Source: Loxodes magnus
Taxonomy: Eukaryota > Ciliophora > Karyorelictea > Loxodida > Loxodidae
Length of the DNA: 64,000 nucleotides
Reading direction: 5' to 3'
Assembly: GCA_946699065.1 (NCBI GenBank)
Contig: CAMPDV010001282.1
Location: 42,873 to 106,872, forward strand
Shown in pieces: positions 12,495 through 23,789 of the stretch. Positions within the stretch are counted from its first letter, which is position 1. Every line of letters begins with the position of its first letter. The position numbers were made by a program, and so were the translations under genes. The notes below the pieces were generated by a model. That model searched no databases. It saw only the letters and a program-made list of their open reading frames with translations, and had not been told where the DNA came from.

Positions 12495-13558
12495 ATGGAA
12501 AAAAAAAGAAATGCAATTTGCTAAAAGTTCGTTTTACGAAAACTCTTAAGATAAAGAAATGATTCCCTGGGAAAAAAGTCTCTTCTTCTATTTAAATATG
12601 AAATCTTACCAAATTTGTGCTTCTAAAAACTTGTTAATAAGATCAGCTACGACAAAAGTAAAGGTATTTCTTTTATATTTTAGACTAAGTCATTACTGGA
12701 CATACGAAATACGTTAACTCGGTAGCAATAGAAAGTAACTAGAATTGAATTGTATCAGGAAGTAACGACAGGACGATAAAAATCTGGAATTTCCAGACTG
12801 GAAGCTGTAAGAGAACTTGAACTGGACTTATGGGCTTGGTTAGTTCGATAGCAATAATAAGTGACCAGAAATTAATTTTATCTGGAAGTTCCGATAAAAC
12901 AATCAAGATCTGGAGATTCAAGACTGGAAGCAGTACGAGAAATTTGACTGGTCATACGAAGTGAATTATCTCGGTATCAATAACAAGTGACCAGAAATGA
13001 ATTGTATCGGGAAGTGACGATTCAACGATAAAGATCTGGGATTTCATGGCTGGAATATGTATGAGAGCTTTGACTGGACATTCGAATTCAGTTTTCTCGA
13101 TATCAATAGCACATGACCAGAAATGAATTGTATCTGCATATTCAGATACAACGATAAAGATCTGAGATTTCCAGATTGGTCAGCTTATTAGAACTCTTTC
13201 TGAGCACTCAAGATTAGTTTTATCGGTAATTTTGTCTTTGAATAATAAGTATATAATATCAGGTTCGGGTGACAATTCAATAAAGATATGGAATTTCTCT
13301 ACTGGATAATGTATTCGTACTCTACAAGGTCATGCAGATGCTGTACGTAGTGTTCAGCTTAGTACTGATTCAAGTGTTATATTTTCTGGTTCTTATGACA
13401 AGTCAATCAAGATATGGAATTTTAATACTGGTGAATGTATCTAGACTCTTTAAGGACATGCACTTAAAATATATTCTATAGCATTGAGTAAAGACAATAA
13501 TTGATTAGTATCTGGAGCTGCTGACAAGACTGTGAGGAAGTGGAGGATTGCAAGCTGA
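12495..13558 (+). CDS. WD40-repeat protein, seven blades
   Basis: Scaffold protein forming a beta-propeller, probably for protein binding. Two exons, 12495-12657 and 12684-13558, joined across a 26-nt GT...AG intron, give 345 residues. After about 55 N-terminal residues come seven repeats with GH-like starts and SGS.D.TIKIW ends, the number needed for a closed propeller. TGA encodes Trp at several sites, including the conserved Trp of IKIWDF in the fourth repeat and QKWIVSGS in the third. TAA encodes Gln in STGQCIRTL. The first TGA after the last blade, at 13556-13558, is taken as the stop. The frame stays open beyond it, so the end is inferred from repeat completeness. Specific partners cannot be predicted. 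Confidence 0.88.
12658..12683 (+). other. 26-nt spliceosomal intron of the WD40 gene
   Basis: Begins GTAAAG and ends TTTTAG. Its removal joins two coding frames and leads straight into the first WD40 repeat. A 20-nt version using the internal GTATTT would put the exons out of frame. Confidence 0.7.
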
Positions 13559-14407
13559 GAGTTGAGGAACTTATTAAATACTAATTCAATTTTACGATCT
13601 AGAAATTTGGTATTAAAATTAGATAAATCTGAGTAAATATATATTATTAAAGTTTTTTTAATAAAATTAAATGTTTTTTTATTAAATATATATATATATT
13701 TTATGTTTATCTTTCTTAGTTATTTTAAAGATCTTAATATTGTTTGCCATTATTTTCTAAAGGATATTAAGATTTTAAGATTAATTTATTTAGATTATGT
13801 CTTTGTATATTTATATTAATTTATTGAGGTTTTTTATTAATTTGGTTTTGGTATTTAATGAATAAAGCTGAATTTTTTTTAAATTTTAAATTTTATTTTT
13901 TAGATAAAAGTATCAATGGAATAAATTTTAAATAAATTTTATTTCAAACAAATTTTAAGTTTTTTTAACTCAGATAAATACTAATCAATACTACTAAAAA
14001 TTAAAAAAATTATTTTTTTATTTGCTCAGTGATTTACACAATAGGGAGTTTTTTTGAAAATACTAGTGTATAGGAACTATAATTTATTTTTGAAATTGAA
14101 ATATCATTTTTTTTATTTAAAATTATATTTTTTATGAATTTTTTCTAAGGTAAAAGTTGTTATTGTATTAGTTTTTTATTTTTGATTCAAACTTTTAATT
14201 AAGTTTAATGAATTATCTTAAAAAATTTTAGTATAAACATATTATATTTTACAAGTTTTATTTTTTAAATCATTTTTAAATCATTTTTTTAGAGAATTAT
14301 ATTGGAACTTTTTTTTTAAATAAAAATTTTTTTTGGTTCTGAGTTTTACAGTAGAAAAAATTTTCGGGACGGACTAATTTTTTTAATTTCGATATAAATA
14401 ATTACGC
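13559..14407. other. intergenic, AT-rich
   Basis: No gene seen. This is the left flank of the inverted LINE insertion. A 5' target-site duplicate could lie at its end, but I could not match one with the sequence after 17290. Confidence 0.4.
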
Positions 14408-14983
14408 AAGAGGTAGTATTGTTCTACGTAAATGATGAAAAAATAGTCTTCTGTTAGTAGAGCCAAACATTTTTTCTACATCTTTAAGTGTTTGAAATAG
14501 GTGCGTTGAATTTCCTCCACCTTCTATGTAAATCAATAATTAACTATAAAGTTCAAACATGATGTATTGTTAGTCTACTCTTTAAAAATCCTTATTAGGA
14601 AGGATATATAATTTTAAGCTAATAAATGCATTCATAGTGTCTTTAAGTTAGTATTTTATCATATATTTTTAAAATTACTTTTATGAGCACAATTATCTTC
14701 AATTCATCCAATCACTTTTAAATCCTTTCTTGTAAATTGGAAGAATTTTTACTTATTTGAGTTAATCAGAGATTTTTTACTTTTTCAACATATTATTAAT
14801 TAACTTTTATAATACAAGATGAAATTCCTTGCTAGCATATTTAATAAGCTCTACTTTTATGCCATTTGTTCCAAATGATTTTTTATTAGCTAGTCCTTTT
14901 ATGGTTTCCTAAATTTCTTCAAAACTAACCAGATTCAATCCTGACGAATATGGAGACTATTATTCTTTTGTAACCGTACAACT
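14408..14983 (-). pseudogene. reverse transcriptase N-terminal (fingers) fragment, inverted
   Basis: Minus-strand reading from 14983 gives the usual start of a LINE reverse transcriptase: VSFEEIQETIKGLANKKSFG, then TNGIKVELIKYASKEF, ILPIYKKGFKSDWMNWRQ and GGGNSTHLFQTLKDVEK. These match the N..KS.G.DGI, YKKG and NWR signatures of the family. The frame is continuous through the shared arm. The segment stops at 14408 in mid-domain, so it cannot make an active enzyme. It is the flipped 5' part of the copy that resumes on the plus strand at 14984. Confidence 0.75.
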
Positions 14984-17200
14984 TTTACAAGAAAGGATTT
15001 AAAAGTAATTGGATGAATTGAAGATAATTGTGCTCATAAAAGTAATTTTAAAAATATATGATAAAATACTAACTTAAAGACACTATGAATGCATTTATTA
15101 GCTTAAAATTATATATCCTTCCTAATAAGGATTTTTAAAGAGTAGACTAACAATACATCATGTTTGAACTTTATAGTTAATTATTGATTTACATAGAAGG
15201 TGGAGGAAATTCAACGCACCTATTTCAAACACTTAAAGATGTAGAAAAAATGTTTGGCTCTACTAACAGAAGACTATTTTTTCATCATTTACGTAGAACA
15301 ATACTACCTCTTTCCCTAATAAACTACTTCCAATTATTTTATCATAATCTAGATATTAGATTCATTTTAGGTGGTTTATTTTCAAGAAATTTCTAATATA
15401 GTAATGGAGTATTGTAGGGAAGTTTATATTGTCCAGTTCTAGCTATTATCTTCTATGATATTATTATCAGGTACCCAGAAACTTATTAAAAACAATTTTG
15501 CTTTAAAATCTGTGGATATTTATTTACTTCCAAAACTTGGGCAGATGATTTGTTATTGAATTCTAATGAAGATCATATGAACTTATTGATTAAAGTAACG
15601 TGTAAAATGTTTGGAAGAGTAAAATTGAACATTAATGTTTGTAAGTGTGAGTATATATGTTTTATAACTAAGAAATAAATATATTAAAACGTTAATGTTA
15701 ACATAAGGTTAAATAATTAAGAAATTAAAAGGTCTGAGAAGGTAACTTACTTAATATATACTTTTCATGAAAACGAATATTATAAAGTCCATTGCTAAGA
15801 GATACTGTACAAATATAAGAAATGTGTCAATGAATCCGTATTATAGTTGTCCAAATATTAGAATTTCGCTTCTTAAAACTTTAAATAGATTTTTCAAGTC
15901 TTTTTACTCCCTTAAGTTGATTATAGATTCAAAGTTATTACATGAACGAACGATTCTAAGGAACTTTGAAAAAGTAAAGAAAGACATAATACTAGTTAAA
16001 GAAGAGTAGTAAGATATCCATTCTAAAGTCTAAACTCAATGTTTAATGAATCATGCTTCATAGATTTGAATTGACTATCTTTTGAGTACTTCATAATCAT
16101 GAGATATTTAAAGTTTTATTTAGAATTATGATAAGAAACATAAACATATCCTAACTCTGATATTCCTTTTTTATTTAGCAAAACAAAAATTACTAATCTG
16201 AGATATTTAAAAACTTGGAGAAACTAACTTTATATTTTTAAATAAATGTATAGAATATTGAAGCACAAAAAAATTTGAATAAAGCTTATAACAAAATCAT
16301 AGAAAAGTTATTTTAAGATGCTAGAAAGGATGCGATCAATTCAATTTACATATTTTAATTTTGAAGACATTGATAAAGAAACAAGATAATTTCCATTTTA
16401 TATAAATACAGAATAAATAAAATTATGATTAAAAAAAATAATTTATTTTATAAATTTAGAACCTTATGCTATAATTTTTAATACGATTTATAGCAAAGAC
16501 ACTTCAAAATTAAGTACTTTGAGATTTGCATATGTGGAGAGGAAGATAGCTTTGTTCATATTGATTCACGTGAAGCTCTACAAGATCTTATTTAGGAATT
16601 TAAAGATTTAAAAAAATACGACTAATTAAATATGTTAAAATATAATCAAGTTACTTTACTTTTAATTTTGTACTTAAAAGCAATTAAAAGAAATGTATTT
16701 AGAATTAAAAGCTTTCATTAAAAATTATTGAGAATAAGAATTTAAATCCTGAATAAGGAATTACTACAATGGTAGAATGGTCTGGCTAAAATTGAAGCAG
16801 TGAAAGAAGAACATGAGCATCAAGTAAAGTAGAATTGATGAATAAATGTAAATAAACAGTTTTATTTCCTATATGAAAATATAATAAAGATATTTATTTG
16901 ATATTTTATTATTATTATAATATAATTTAAATAGGATGGAAAGCCCTTTCCTTCGGATGTTGCTTGGAGGCCCAGCAAGACAACTAAAAAATGAGCGCGG
17001 ATGGAGGATAAATCGGAGGAAGAGAAACAAATGACAAGAGAAAGAAGATGTGACAAGCTGGAGAACTCTGAATGTCAGGAGGAAACCTTCTTCATCATAG
17101 GTCGGGGAAATTACTGTAATCGCATATTGCATCCTATGCTTTGAAAGGAAAAATTACAGGGAAGTACTGCAGGAAGAGAAAAAAAGGATAGAGAGACATA
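14984..17200 (+). pseudogene. LINE ORF2 fragment: reverse transcriptase and C-terminus
   Basis: One frame runs from 14984 to about 15700. It contains LKDVEKMFGSTNRR (motif A), SNGVLQGSLYCPVL from about 15401 (motif B), WADD with Trp at 15538-15540 (motif C) and LNINVCKCEYICF. Target-primed reverse transcription uses the two Asp of motif C and the first Asp of motif A; all three are present. Trp replaces the usual Tyr or Phe before ADD, and the usual FD of motif A is FG. At about 15700-15767 the best reading shifts frame into the thumb region (RISLLKTLNRFFKSFYSLKL). The segment 16935-17200 is GC-richer and Cys-containing, and may be the terminal zinc-binding part. The 5' end is cut off at the inversion junction. 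Confidence 0.7.
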
Positions 17201-17290
17201 AAAATTTTTTTCAACATTAAATAAAATTATTTAAAGAGCTGCGCACCAACGAGAGAGCTACGCGCTCTATAATCCAATTTATTTATTACT

Positions 17291-17559
17291 AATTTCAAAG
17301 TTTGCTTGTTATTTTAAACAATTTTAATAAAAGTATTTAAGAATTTTGTTTGTGAAAGTGATGTTTTTTATAAAAATTTTACATTTTTAAATTTTTTAAA
17401 TTTTAAATTTTGGATATTTATTTATAGAAATTTTTTTAAATTTTTTTAAATATTTAAAAAGTAAAAATTTTATTTTTTATTTTTTATAAGCATTTTAGGG
17501 TTTTAAGGTTTTATAGTTTTATTTTTGACTATATAAGTCATTTTTTAAGTTTTATAATA
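17291..17559. other. intergenic upstream of the receptor gene
   Basis: AT-rich, no feature recognised. Confidence 0.4.
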
Positions 17560-20100
17560 ATGTTTAGTTTATTTTTAGCTAGCGTTATTTTTAGTATTGC
17601 TTTTGCTTAATGTCCGGTTTGGTTTTGCACAAATTCTTAATCTTATAAGCAAGAGGTAAAACATTGCGTTGAATTTACTAACGGTTCAGTTTTTTTAGCT
17701 GAATAATAAGAGGTTTGCACTTAGTCAAGTAAGCCTTTCTGTCTTCTTTATTAGGCTGTCGGTGATCTCAACATTTGATCAGATTTTGATGGAAAAGTTT
17801 CATCTCTTTGTACTGAAGAACCAGATTTTTAATAAGATGGAATTTATTTTATTGTCTAGTCATCTTTTCATCCGAATTAAGAAGCTTATCTTTTTAGAGA
17901 TTTTTAGAATTGTCAAGCTTACGAATGATTTAGATCTTAATGCAATAATTCAATTGAATAAAATTTTGATAATTTTTACGATGAATAGGATTTTTCGAGT
18001 GAGACTTATAGTTGGAATAAGTGTGATTCAGATTCTGACTGTCTGTCATCTGATTGTCTTTGTGTACCTTCATCTGATTCTTATGGGCGTTGTGCTACTA
18101 GCTATGTTGATGGTATATTGATTGATTAAGCATTAACTGCAGCAGGTTGTGATGATGAAGAATTTCTTTGGTGTTTTTTTGATACTCTTAAATAAGGTTT
18201 TGTTTCTACTCTTTGAGTATCTATTTTAAATAAAGATCTTGATTGCCTTTAAAATTAGACTTGAGAATTTAAGAATTAAAATTCATACGAATTTTAGAGA
18301 GCAATGTGATGGTATTATAATTAAATATCTACGTCTTAGAATTAAGCTTGTGAATAATATTTAAATATGTTCGGTTGTTTAAATTGTGTACTTCAAATTT
18401 CAGGTGTTCAGTGTATAAAGTGTAAATAGAATTTCAATCTTAGAAATGGAAAATGCGAATAAGATTAAAACTAAAATTCCGAATAAGATAAAAACTAAAA
18501 TTCAAGTTAATTGCCTCGTGCTAATTTAACTGATTCTACAGCAACTCAAACGGCTTAATATGTAACTTAATTTGTATTTTTATCAACTGGAATAGTTAGT
18601 GTAGCCATGTCAACTTCTACTTCTTCAAATGACTTATAAAATTTATGGATTGCCACTTTCATATCCTAGATGATAATGATTAATGCCTATATTAATGTTC
18701 ACAGACCTGATAATCTCAACAACTATTATTTTTAAAATTTCAATTTGAAGGTTCCTTTAGGACTTAATATAAACATCTTTGATATTAAGTGAGATATTAT
18801 GAAAATTGATGTATCAATTTGAAATTAACTATAATACACGTCTTTTGCCTTTTTAATAAATTCGATGAGTTCATTTTTTATAATTGCCGTTCTTTTTATT
18901 CTAAGTTTGCTAATTTAACTTCTAAACTGATGAAAAAAGGATATAAAAATTTTGATAAAACTAAGAAATGTATTTTAATATGAAGTAGTAATTGGATTTT
19001 ACTTTGGTCAAGTTTTGAATTTAAATTTTGCTATTTTTATTTAGATTTTTTACTTGAGCTTAGATGATGCTTTTGAGACAGTAAATTTAGCATTAGCAAT
19101 TATTTTCTTAGTAAGTTTTCATATTTAGTTCTTATAAATCTTTATTATTTTCCTTTGCTTTCTTAAAGTTTGATCTATGCACAAAATTTAAAAAGAAATA
19201 GGAAAATTAAATGACAAAGAGTAAGAAGAGCTTTAGCAAGATAAAATTAAATATAGTATATTTTTTAAGGGTTTTTAAAATTAGAAGATGGCCTTTTATT
19301 ATCCTCTGTTCTTAATAAAAAGATTCTTGTTAGGGTGCACATTAATACTCTTAGTTGATTATCCAAGAACTTAAGTCATTTCATTAATTGCAGTATGTTT
19401 TCTTTGAATTTTATACATACTTGTTCTGAAACCATATGAAAACAAGAAAGTAAATTACTTAGAATGCATAAATGAAATGATTCTTATTATGATTTATACT
19501 TCAAACATTTATTTCGATGAAGAAATAAGTCAATCAAGAGCATTGAAAAGTAAATATGATTAAAGCATCTAAGTATTTGGAGATTTTATAATGTACTTTT
19601 CAATATGTTATACAGGCCTTATTAATATAGGACTGCTAGCTAATAGTATTAGAAATATAATTATTTAATGTAAGTAAAAAGGCCAATAGAAACTAAAAAA
19701 TCAGCAATAAATACTTCCTACTGGATAAACAGTTGATTTATCTTAGTCTTCAAGATAATTAAATATTACTAACTTTTTAGTTTAAGAGGAAGGTTAGAAA
19801 AATCTTAAGTAGAACTCCTCATTCTTCATAAGCAATGAGTAAAATTAAAACTTCATTAAATAATTTCCATAATAAAATATAAATTTATAAGCAAAAAACG
19901 AAATATTAGTTGAAAATTTCATTGAAACCTAAGATTTATATACAACAAAAAATAAGCTAAATCAAGATTCATAAATAGATATAAGCAAAAAAAAGTAGAA
20001 ATAAAATTCACCATAGAAAATATTAAATTGCGAATATAGAAAATAGTCAAAAAAGAAAAATTAACATAAGCAAAGGATTAAGAGTAGAGAAGATATATGA
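17560..20100 (+). CDS. Cys-rich multi-TM receptor-like protein with TRP-like module
   Basis: One uninterrupted frame of 846 residues from ATG 17560 to TGA 20098-20100. It starts with a signal peptide (MFSLFLASVIFSIAFA, cleavage before QCP). A Cys-rich ectodomain of about 300 residues follows (CDSDSDCLSSDCLC; CLNCVLQISGVQCIKCKQNF). Several membrane segments lie between about residues 340 and 700, then a Gln/Lys-rich cytoplasmic tail. The block FYYPLFLIKRFLLG ... LVLKPYENKKVNYLECINEM resembles the TRP-like domain that follows Cys-rich ectodomains in many ciliate surface proteins. Plasma membrane location is inferred; ligand and ion specificity are unknown. TGA reads as Trp at several internal positions. 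The same membrane module occurs in the gene at 28.9-33.0 kb. Confidence 0.82.
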
Positions 20101-21134
20101 GAAAAATTTTACTTTTCATTTATATTAATTTTAATTATTTAAACATTTTAACAGTTTAATTTCAAAAGTTTAGATCGAGATAGCATTTAAGTCTTATAAA
20201 TGTTTATCTTAATTATGCTAGTTATTTTTATTTTTTCTATTATATTTTGATATTTATATTACTTCAGCATCTATTTTATAGATTTTTATCTGATAATTTT
20301 TATATTTATTTTTTTAAAGGAGATATATTCTTCAGCTAGAAATTTTGATTATTTATCTATGATAATACTTTTATGAAAGACTTAGCATAGGTTATCCATT
20401 AATTTTCTTTATAATTTTCTATCCACTTTTTAAATATATTAAATAAAAATAATCTAAAATAATAAGATAACTATAAAGATCTTTTTTAATTTTAAATCTT
20501 AAATATAAAAAATTAAATAAACAAATTTTAAAAAGTTATCATAATGAATTAATTTAATTTAAAAAATTAGCTTAAATAAAATAGCATTTTCAATGATTCA
20601 AGTAAAAAGAACTACGAAATAAATAAATCCATATATAAATGTAAAATAATCCTAATTTAAATAGGTTAAAAATAATGAAGGTAATATTAAAATTTAAGGT
20701 AAAAAAGATATATATATTTCTCATCTAAATCTATAAATAATGTTTTAATTTTTGTGAATATAAAATCTAAAAAAATAAGTCTACAAATCCTATTTGAAAA
20801 GAAAATGAATATATAAAAAATATTAAGTAAGTAAAATTTTGAACCTATTAAACTATGAAAAAATAAAATTTCAGAAAATTAGTAAAAAATAAACATAAAG
20901 CAAAAAACCATTTAATTTTAGAACTTAAAAGAAAATTTTAAAATATAATGTTTAAAAAAAATAAAAAATTTAAAAAATTCAATATATATTAAAGAATATT
21001 ATCTAAAGTTCCAAACCTTATGATAGATGATTCATCAATTAATAATGAACTCAAAAAAATAAAAAACTGAAAACTTTGAAATATAAAATAAACTTACTTA
21101 AAAAAACTCTAAAAAAATAAAAAAAAGCAATATC
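20101..21134. other. intergenic, AT-rich
   Basis: More than 1 kb of extremely AT-rich sequence with homopolymer runs. No gene or repeat recognised. Confidence 0.4.
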
Positions 21135-21285
21135 AGTACCGAGAGCGGATAATCTCAAAGAAAGCGTTCCCTTCAGAAAATGACTCTGACCAGGGATTTC
21201 CTCAGCGACAGGAAAGGAACTTGTTCCTAGCCATAAAATCAGAAAGTATGGTCACGAAGGCCAATATCAGCTCTCACCATCTTTT
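21135..21285 (-). repeat. GC-rich repeat, left arm of inverted pair
   Basis: About 150 bases that match the reverse complement of 21613-21763 at roughly 85% by eye. Conserved blocks include GGCCTTCGTGACC and GGCTAGGAACAAGTTCC. No protein-like frame. The pair flanks a 327-base AT-rich spacer. Confidence 0.65.
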
Positions 21286-21612
21286 CAATTATTTTAATTA
21301 AATTTAAATAAAGCTTTTTATTATTTTTATGGACTCTATGATTTAAAATCTAAGATAAATAAGAGAATGATAAAATTTTATATTGTTAAATTAAAAAATA
21401 TAAGTTGAAAATAATACAATTATAAAATTATAATCTAACTGTTGAAATAATTTTTTTAAACAAAAATTTAATTTTTAGGTAAAGATATGAATTATCTATT
21501 TTAAAATTGAAGGAAAAATATATTAGTTAAAAATATAATTTTTATATTTTAATTGAAAAAAATTTAAGCAAATAAATGAAGCTAATTTATTATGATTTTT
21601 GAAATAATTAAA

Positions 21613-21890
21613 AAGATGGTGGGAGCTGAGATTGGCCTTCGTGACCTTACTTTCTGGTTTTATGGCTAGGAACAAGTTCCTTTCCTGTCGCTGAGAAAGT
21701 CCCTGGTCAAAGTCAACCTTTGCAAGGGAACGCCTTCCTATTGATTATCCACTCCTGGTAGGGGCTTGAAGACTGGCTGCCCATAGCGATGGAGCTCCCT
21801 GGCAGCTGCTTTTCGAAAGCAACAGGATATCCCCGTTATCCCATGAAGGGAGTGTTGGGGTCGTTAAACTGCAAGAAGTTGCATTCCAAA
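21613..21890 (+). repeat. GC-rich repeat, right arm plus extension
   Basis: The first 150 bases are the inverted partner of 21135-21285. The following 125 bases are also GC-rich and contain short hairpins (GCTGCTTTTCGAAAGCAAC; GGGAGT with CCC stretches), but have no partner at the left copy. No coding frame and no match to a known RNA that I can name. The sharp GC contrast suggests a structured RNA or a SINE-like element. Confidence 0.55.
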
Positions 21891-22344
21891 ACTCTTTAAG
21901 TTTAAAATTAATTAATTATGATTTTTTAAATAGAGAATGTAGAATGATCCGTTTAAATAATAAATTTTTTTAAAGTGAAAATCATTAATTTTTTCACTCT
22001 TCATTTGAAGTAGATAAGATTTTGATGATTGATAAAATATTTTATTTTTGATAATTAATTAGAATAATATAAAAATTTGAAAAGAAAGAAGTAAATTTTA
22101 CATTTTTATATAAAATAAAAAGTTTTGATTAAGTAGGATATGTTTTAATGTATTTATAATTTTAAAATTAAAAAATGCTTATCTGCAAGAAATGAGATTT
22201 GATAAATAAGAAATAAAAAGGATTTTTAATTTAAGAAATTTTAATTTTTTTATACTAAAAAATAGAAATTAAAAAAGCAAAATAGATAATATTGATAAAA
22301 AACAAGATAAGAAGATGATTAAAAAATATTTAATCAAAAATAAG
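21891..22344. other. AT-rich, no feature seen
   Basis: Separates the GC-rich repeat from a truncated LINE copy. Nothing recognisable. Confidence 0.35.
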
Positions 22345-23103
22345 CATTTTTTCTCTGTGTATTATATTCCACAAAACTACTTAAGATATAAAAAACATAG
22401 AAAGGAAGAAATTTTTCATAATTTTTAGACTAAGAACAAGATGTAATGGAACTTAAGATTGTTTAAAAGAAAGATATCTAGCAGAAATAAGATAATGTCC
22501 TTTTGGTGATAGCTTAAAGAAAGACGAAAGACATATCATAGAATAATGCGATGAATATAGAGAAGAAAGAGAAATATGTATTGATAATCCAGAAAAAATA
22601 GTATCAGATTGGAAAAGGATGCAATTGTTTGATGTTGTATGAGGAATAGCTAAATTTTAAAAGTTTATTAGAACATAAAAATTAGAAAAAAGAATTAAAA
22701 TTGATTTAGAAGTTAAATAATTCATCACATATATCCTAGAACGAGAAAAAAGGATATAAGGTAAAGTAAAATAGTATGGAATAGAGAAATAGGTAAATAT
22801 TATAGAGCTGGCAAAGGCTAGTTTTTATGAGTTTATAAAAACTTATTATAGGGAAAAAGATACAGAAAAGAGAATCAATGTCAAAAGGAAAAAATTTCTT
22901 AAGCTTAGAATTAATAAAAAGAAGATAAGTAGAAGACTGATACTTAATATGTGAGGACAACGAAGAAAAAGAAGAAAAGGACAAGATTGAAGAAAGGTTC
23001 CTAATTCCAAAAAGTTTACTTGAAGAGATTGAAATGTAAGAGTTTGAGACATAGTAGCATTATAGAGCTGCGCACCACTGAGCTGCTACGCGCTCTATAA
23101 TCC
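22345..23103 (+). pseudogene. LINE ORF2 C-terminal fragment, decayed
   Basis: Homologous along its length to the better copy at 26593-27330: YLRYKKHRKEEIF, RTRCNGT, CLKERYL, KRMQLFDVVWGIAKFQKFIR, then FLIPKSLLEEIEM. The zinc-binding motif is damaged: the second Cys of C-x2-C is Gly at about 22505. At least one frameshift lies near 22950, between SRRLI and ICEDNEEKEEK. The copy is cut at the 5' side before the reverse transcriptase core and ends in the hairpin tail at 23065-23103. Confidence 0.7.
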
Positions 23104-23171
23104 AAGTTTTTTTATAAATAAATAAATTTGATTATAGAGCGCGTAGCACTCTCATTGGTGCGCAGCTCTTT
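23065..23171. repeat. two stem-loop tails facing each other
   Basis: The plus-strand tail at 23065-23103 and a minus-strand tail at 23130-23171 are separated by 26 AT-rich bases of TTTA/TAAA type. Both carry the GAGC/GCTC outer stem and the GCGCACC with GGTGC inner stem. They mark the 3' ends of two elements inserted tail to tail. Confidence 0.8.
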
Positions 23172-23348
23172 AAAAAAAATGTTTCATACTGACAAAAATG
23201 TTTGTTACTGATAAAATTATCAGATACTGGTAGACCTTGTTCAATACTGGTATAATTATTCATTAATGATAAAAATGTTCAATACTGATATAATTTAAGA
23301 ATACTCATAATATTTTCTACTTGTTGGAGGTCCAAGGACATGGTAGGA

Positions 23349-23562
23349 TTGTGTCTCATTGCATCGCCAAAGCAGAGGGCAACATATGTCAATTATGGGT
23401 ACTTAAATTCCCCACCTCTGATGAAGCTCGCAATATTATTTCTTTTTCTTTCCATAATTAAATATAAACTAAGCCAGTGCCAAAGGTCTAAGAATCTTAT
23501 GTCTCGAGGTCAAACCAAAGCAGAGGAAGACATAAAGTTGATTATGGGTACTTAACTTCCCC
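23349..23562 (-). repeat. imperfect direct duplication
   Basis: About 65 bases at 23349-23413 recur at 23496-23562, sharing CAAAGCAGAGG and ATTATGGGTACTTAA. They lie inside the 3' part of the minus-strand LINE copy and look like a local duplication after or during insertion. Confidence 0.55.
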
Positions 23563-23789
23563 AATTAGGTCTTTTGTAATTTTATTATATTTAGTATCTG
23601 GAATAAATGAGCCTAGTGTTTCGTCTGCATTATCTTATATGTTGCGTTTAATACACTAGTATTAATCCTCTAAATTCTCTATCTATTTGGAAAAATTCAT
23701 TATAAGTTTCAAAAAAAATTCCTAATATCTTTATCTGTCAATTGGCTTTCTTGCATCCTTCTAATTTTGCATTTTCTTTAGGTAATTAT

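Larger units (their letters stand above)
14408..17290 (+). mobile_element. LINE (non-LTR retrotransposon) copy with 5' inversion
   Basis: On the plus strand from 14984 the copy runs through the reverse transcriptase to the hairpin tail at 17236-17275 and TTTATTTA-like repeats. To the left, 14408-14983 carries the preceding part of the same domain in the opposite orientation. The two parts share 329 bases (14408-14736 and 14984-15312) as inverted repeats differing at one base, with 247 unique bases between them. A 5' segment flipped relative to the 3' part is the product expected of twin priming during target-primed reverse transcription. The endonuclease and ORF1 are absent. Confidence 0.8.

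Noticed and set aside
16862-17132. Two overlapping minus-strand ORFs of 64 and 87 aa
   Set aside because: They are antisense shadows of the GC-richer 3' end of the plus-strand LINE ORF2.
17762-18121. Standard-code ORF of 119 aa, the longest in the window
   Set aside because: It lies in a shifted frame of the receptor gene at 17560-20100, whose signal peptide, Cys pattern and membrane segments are coherent.
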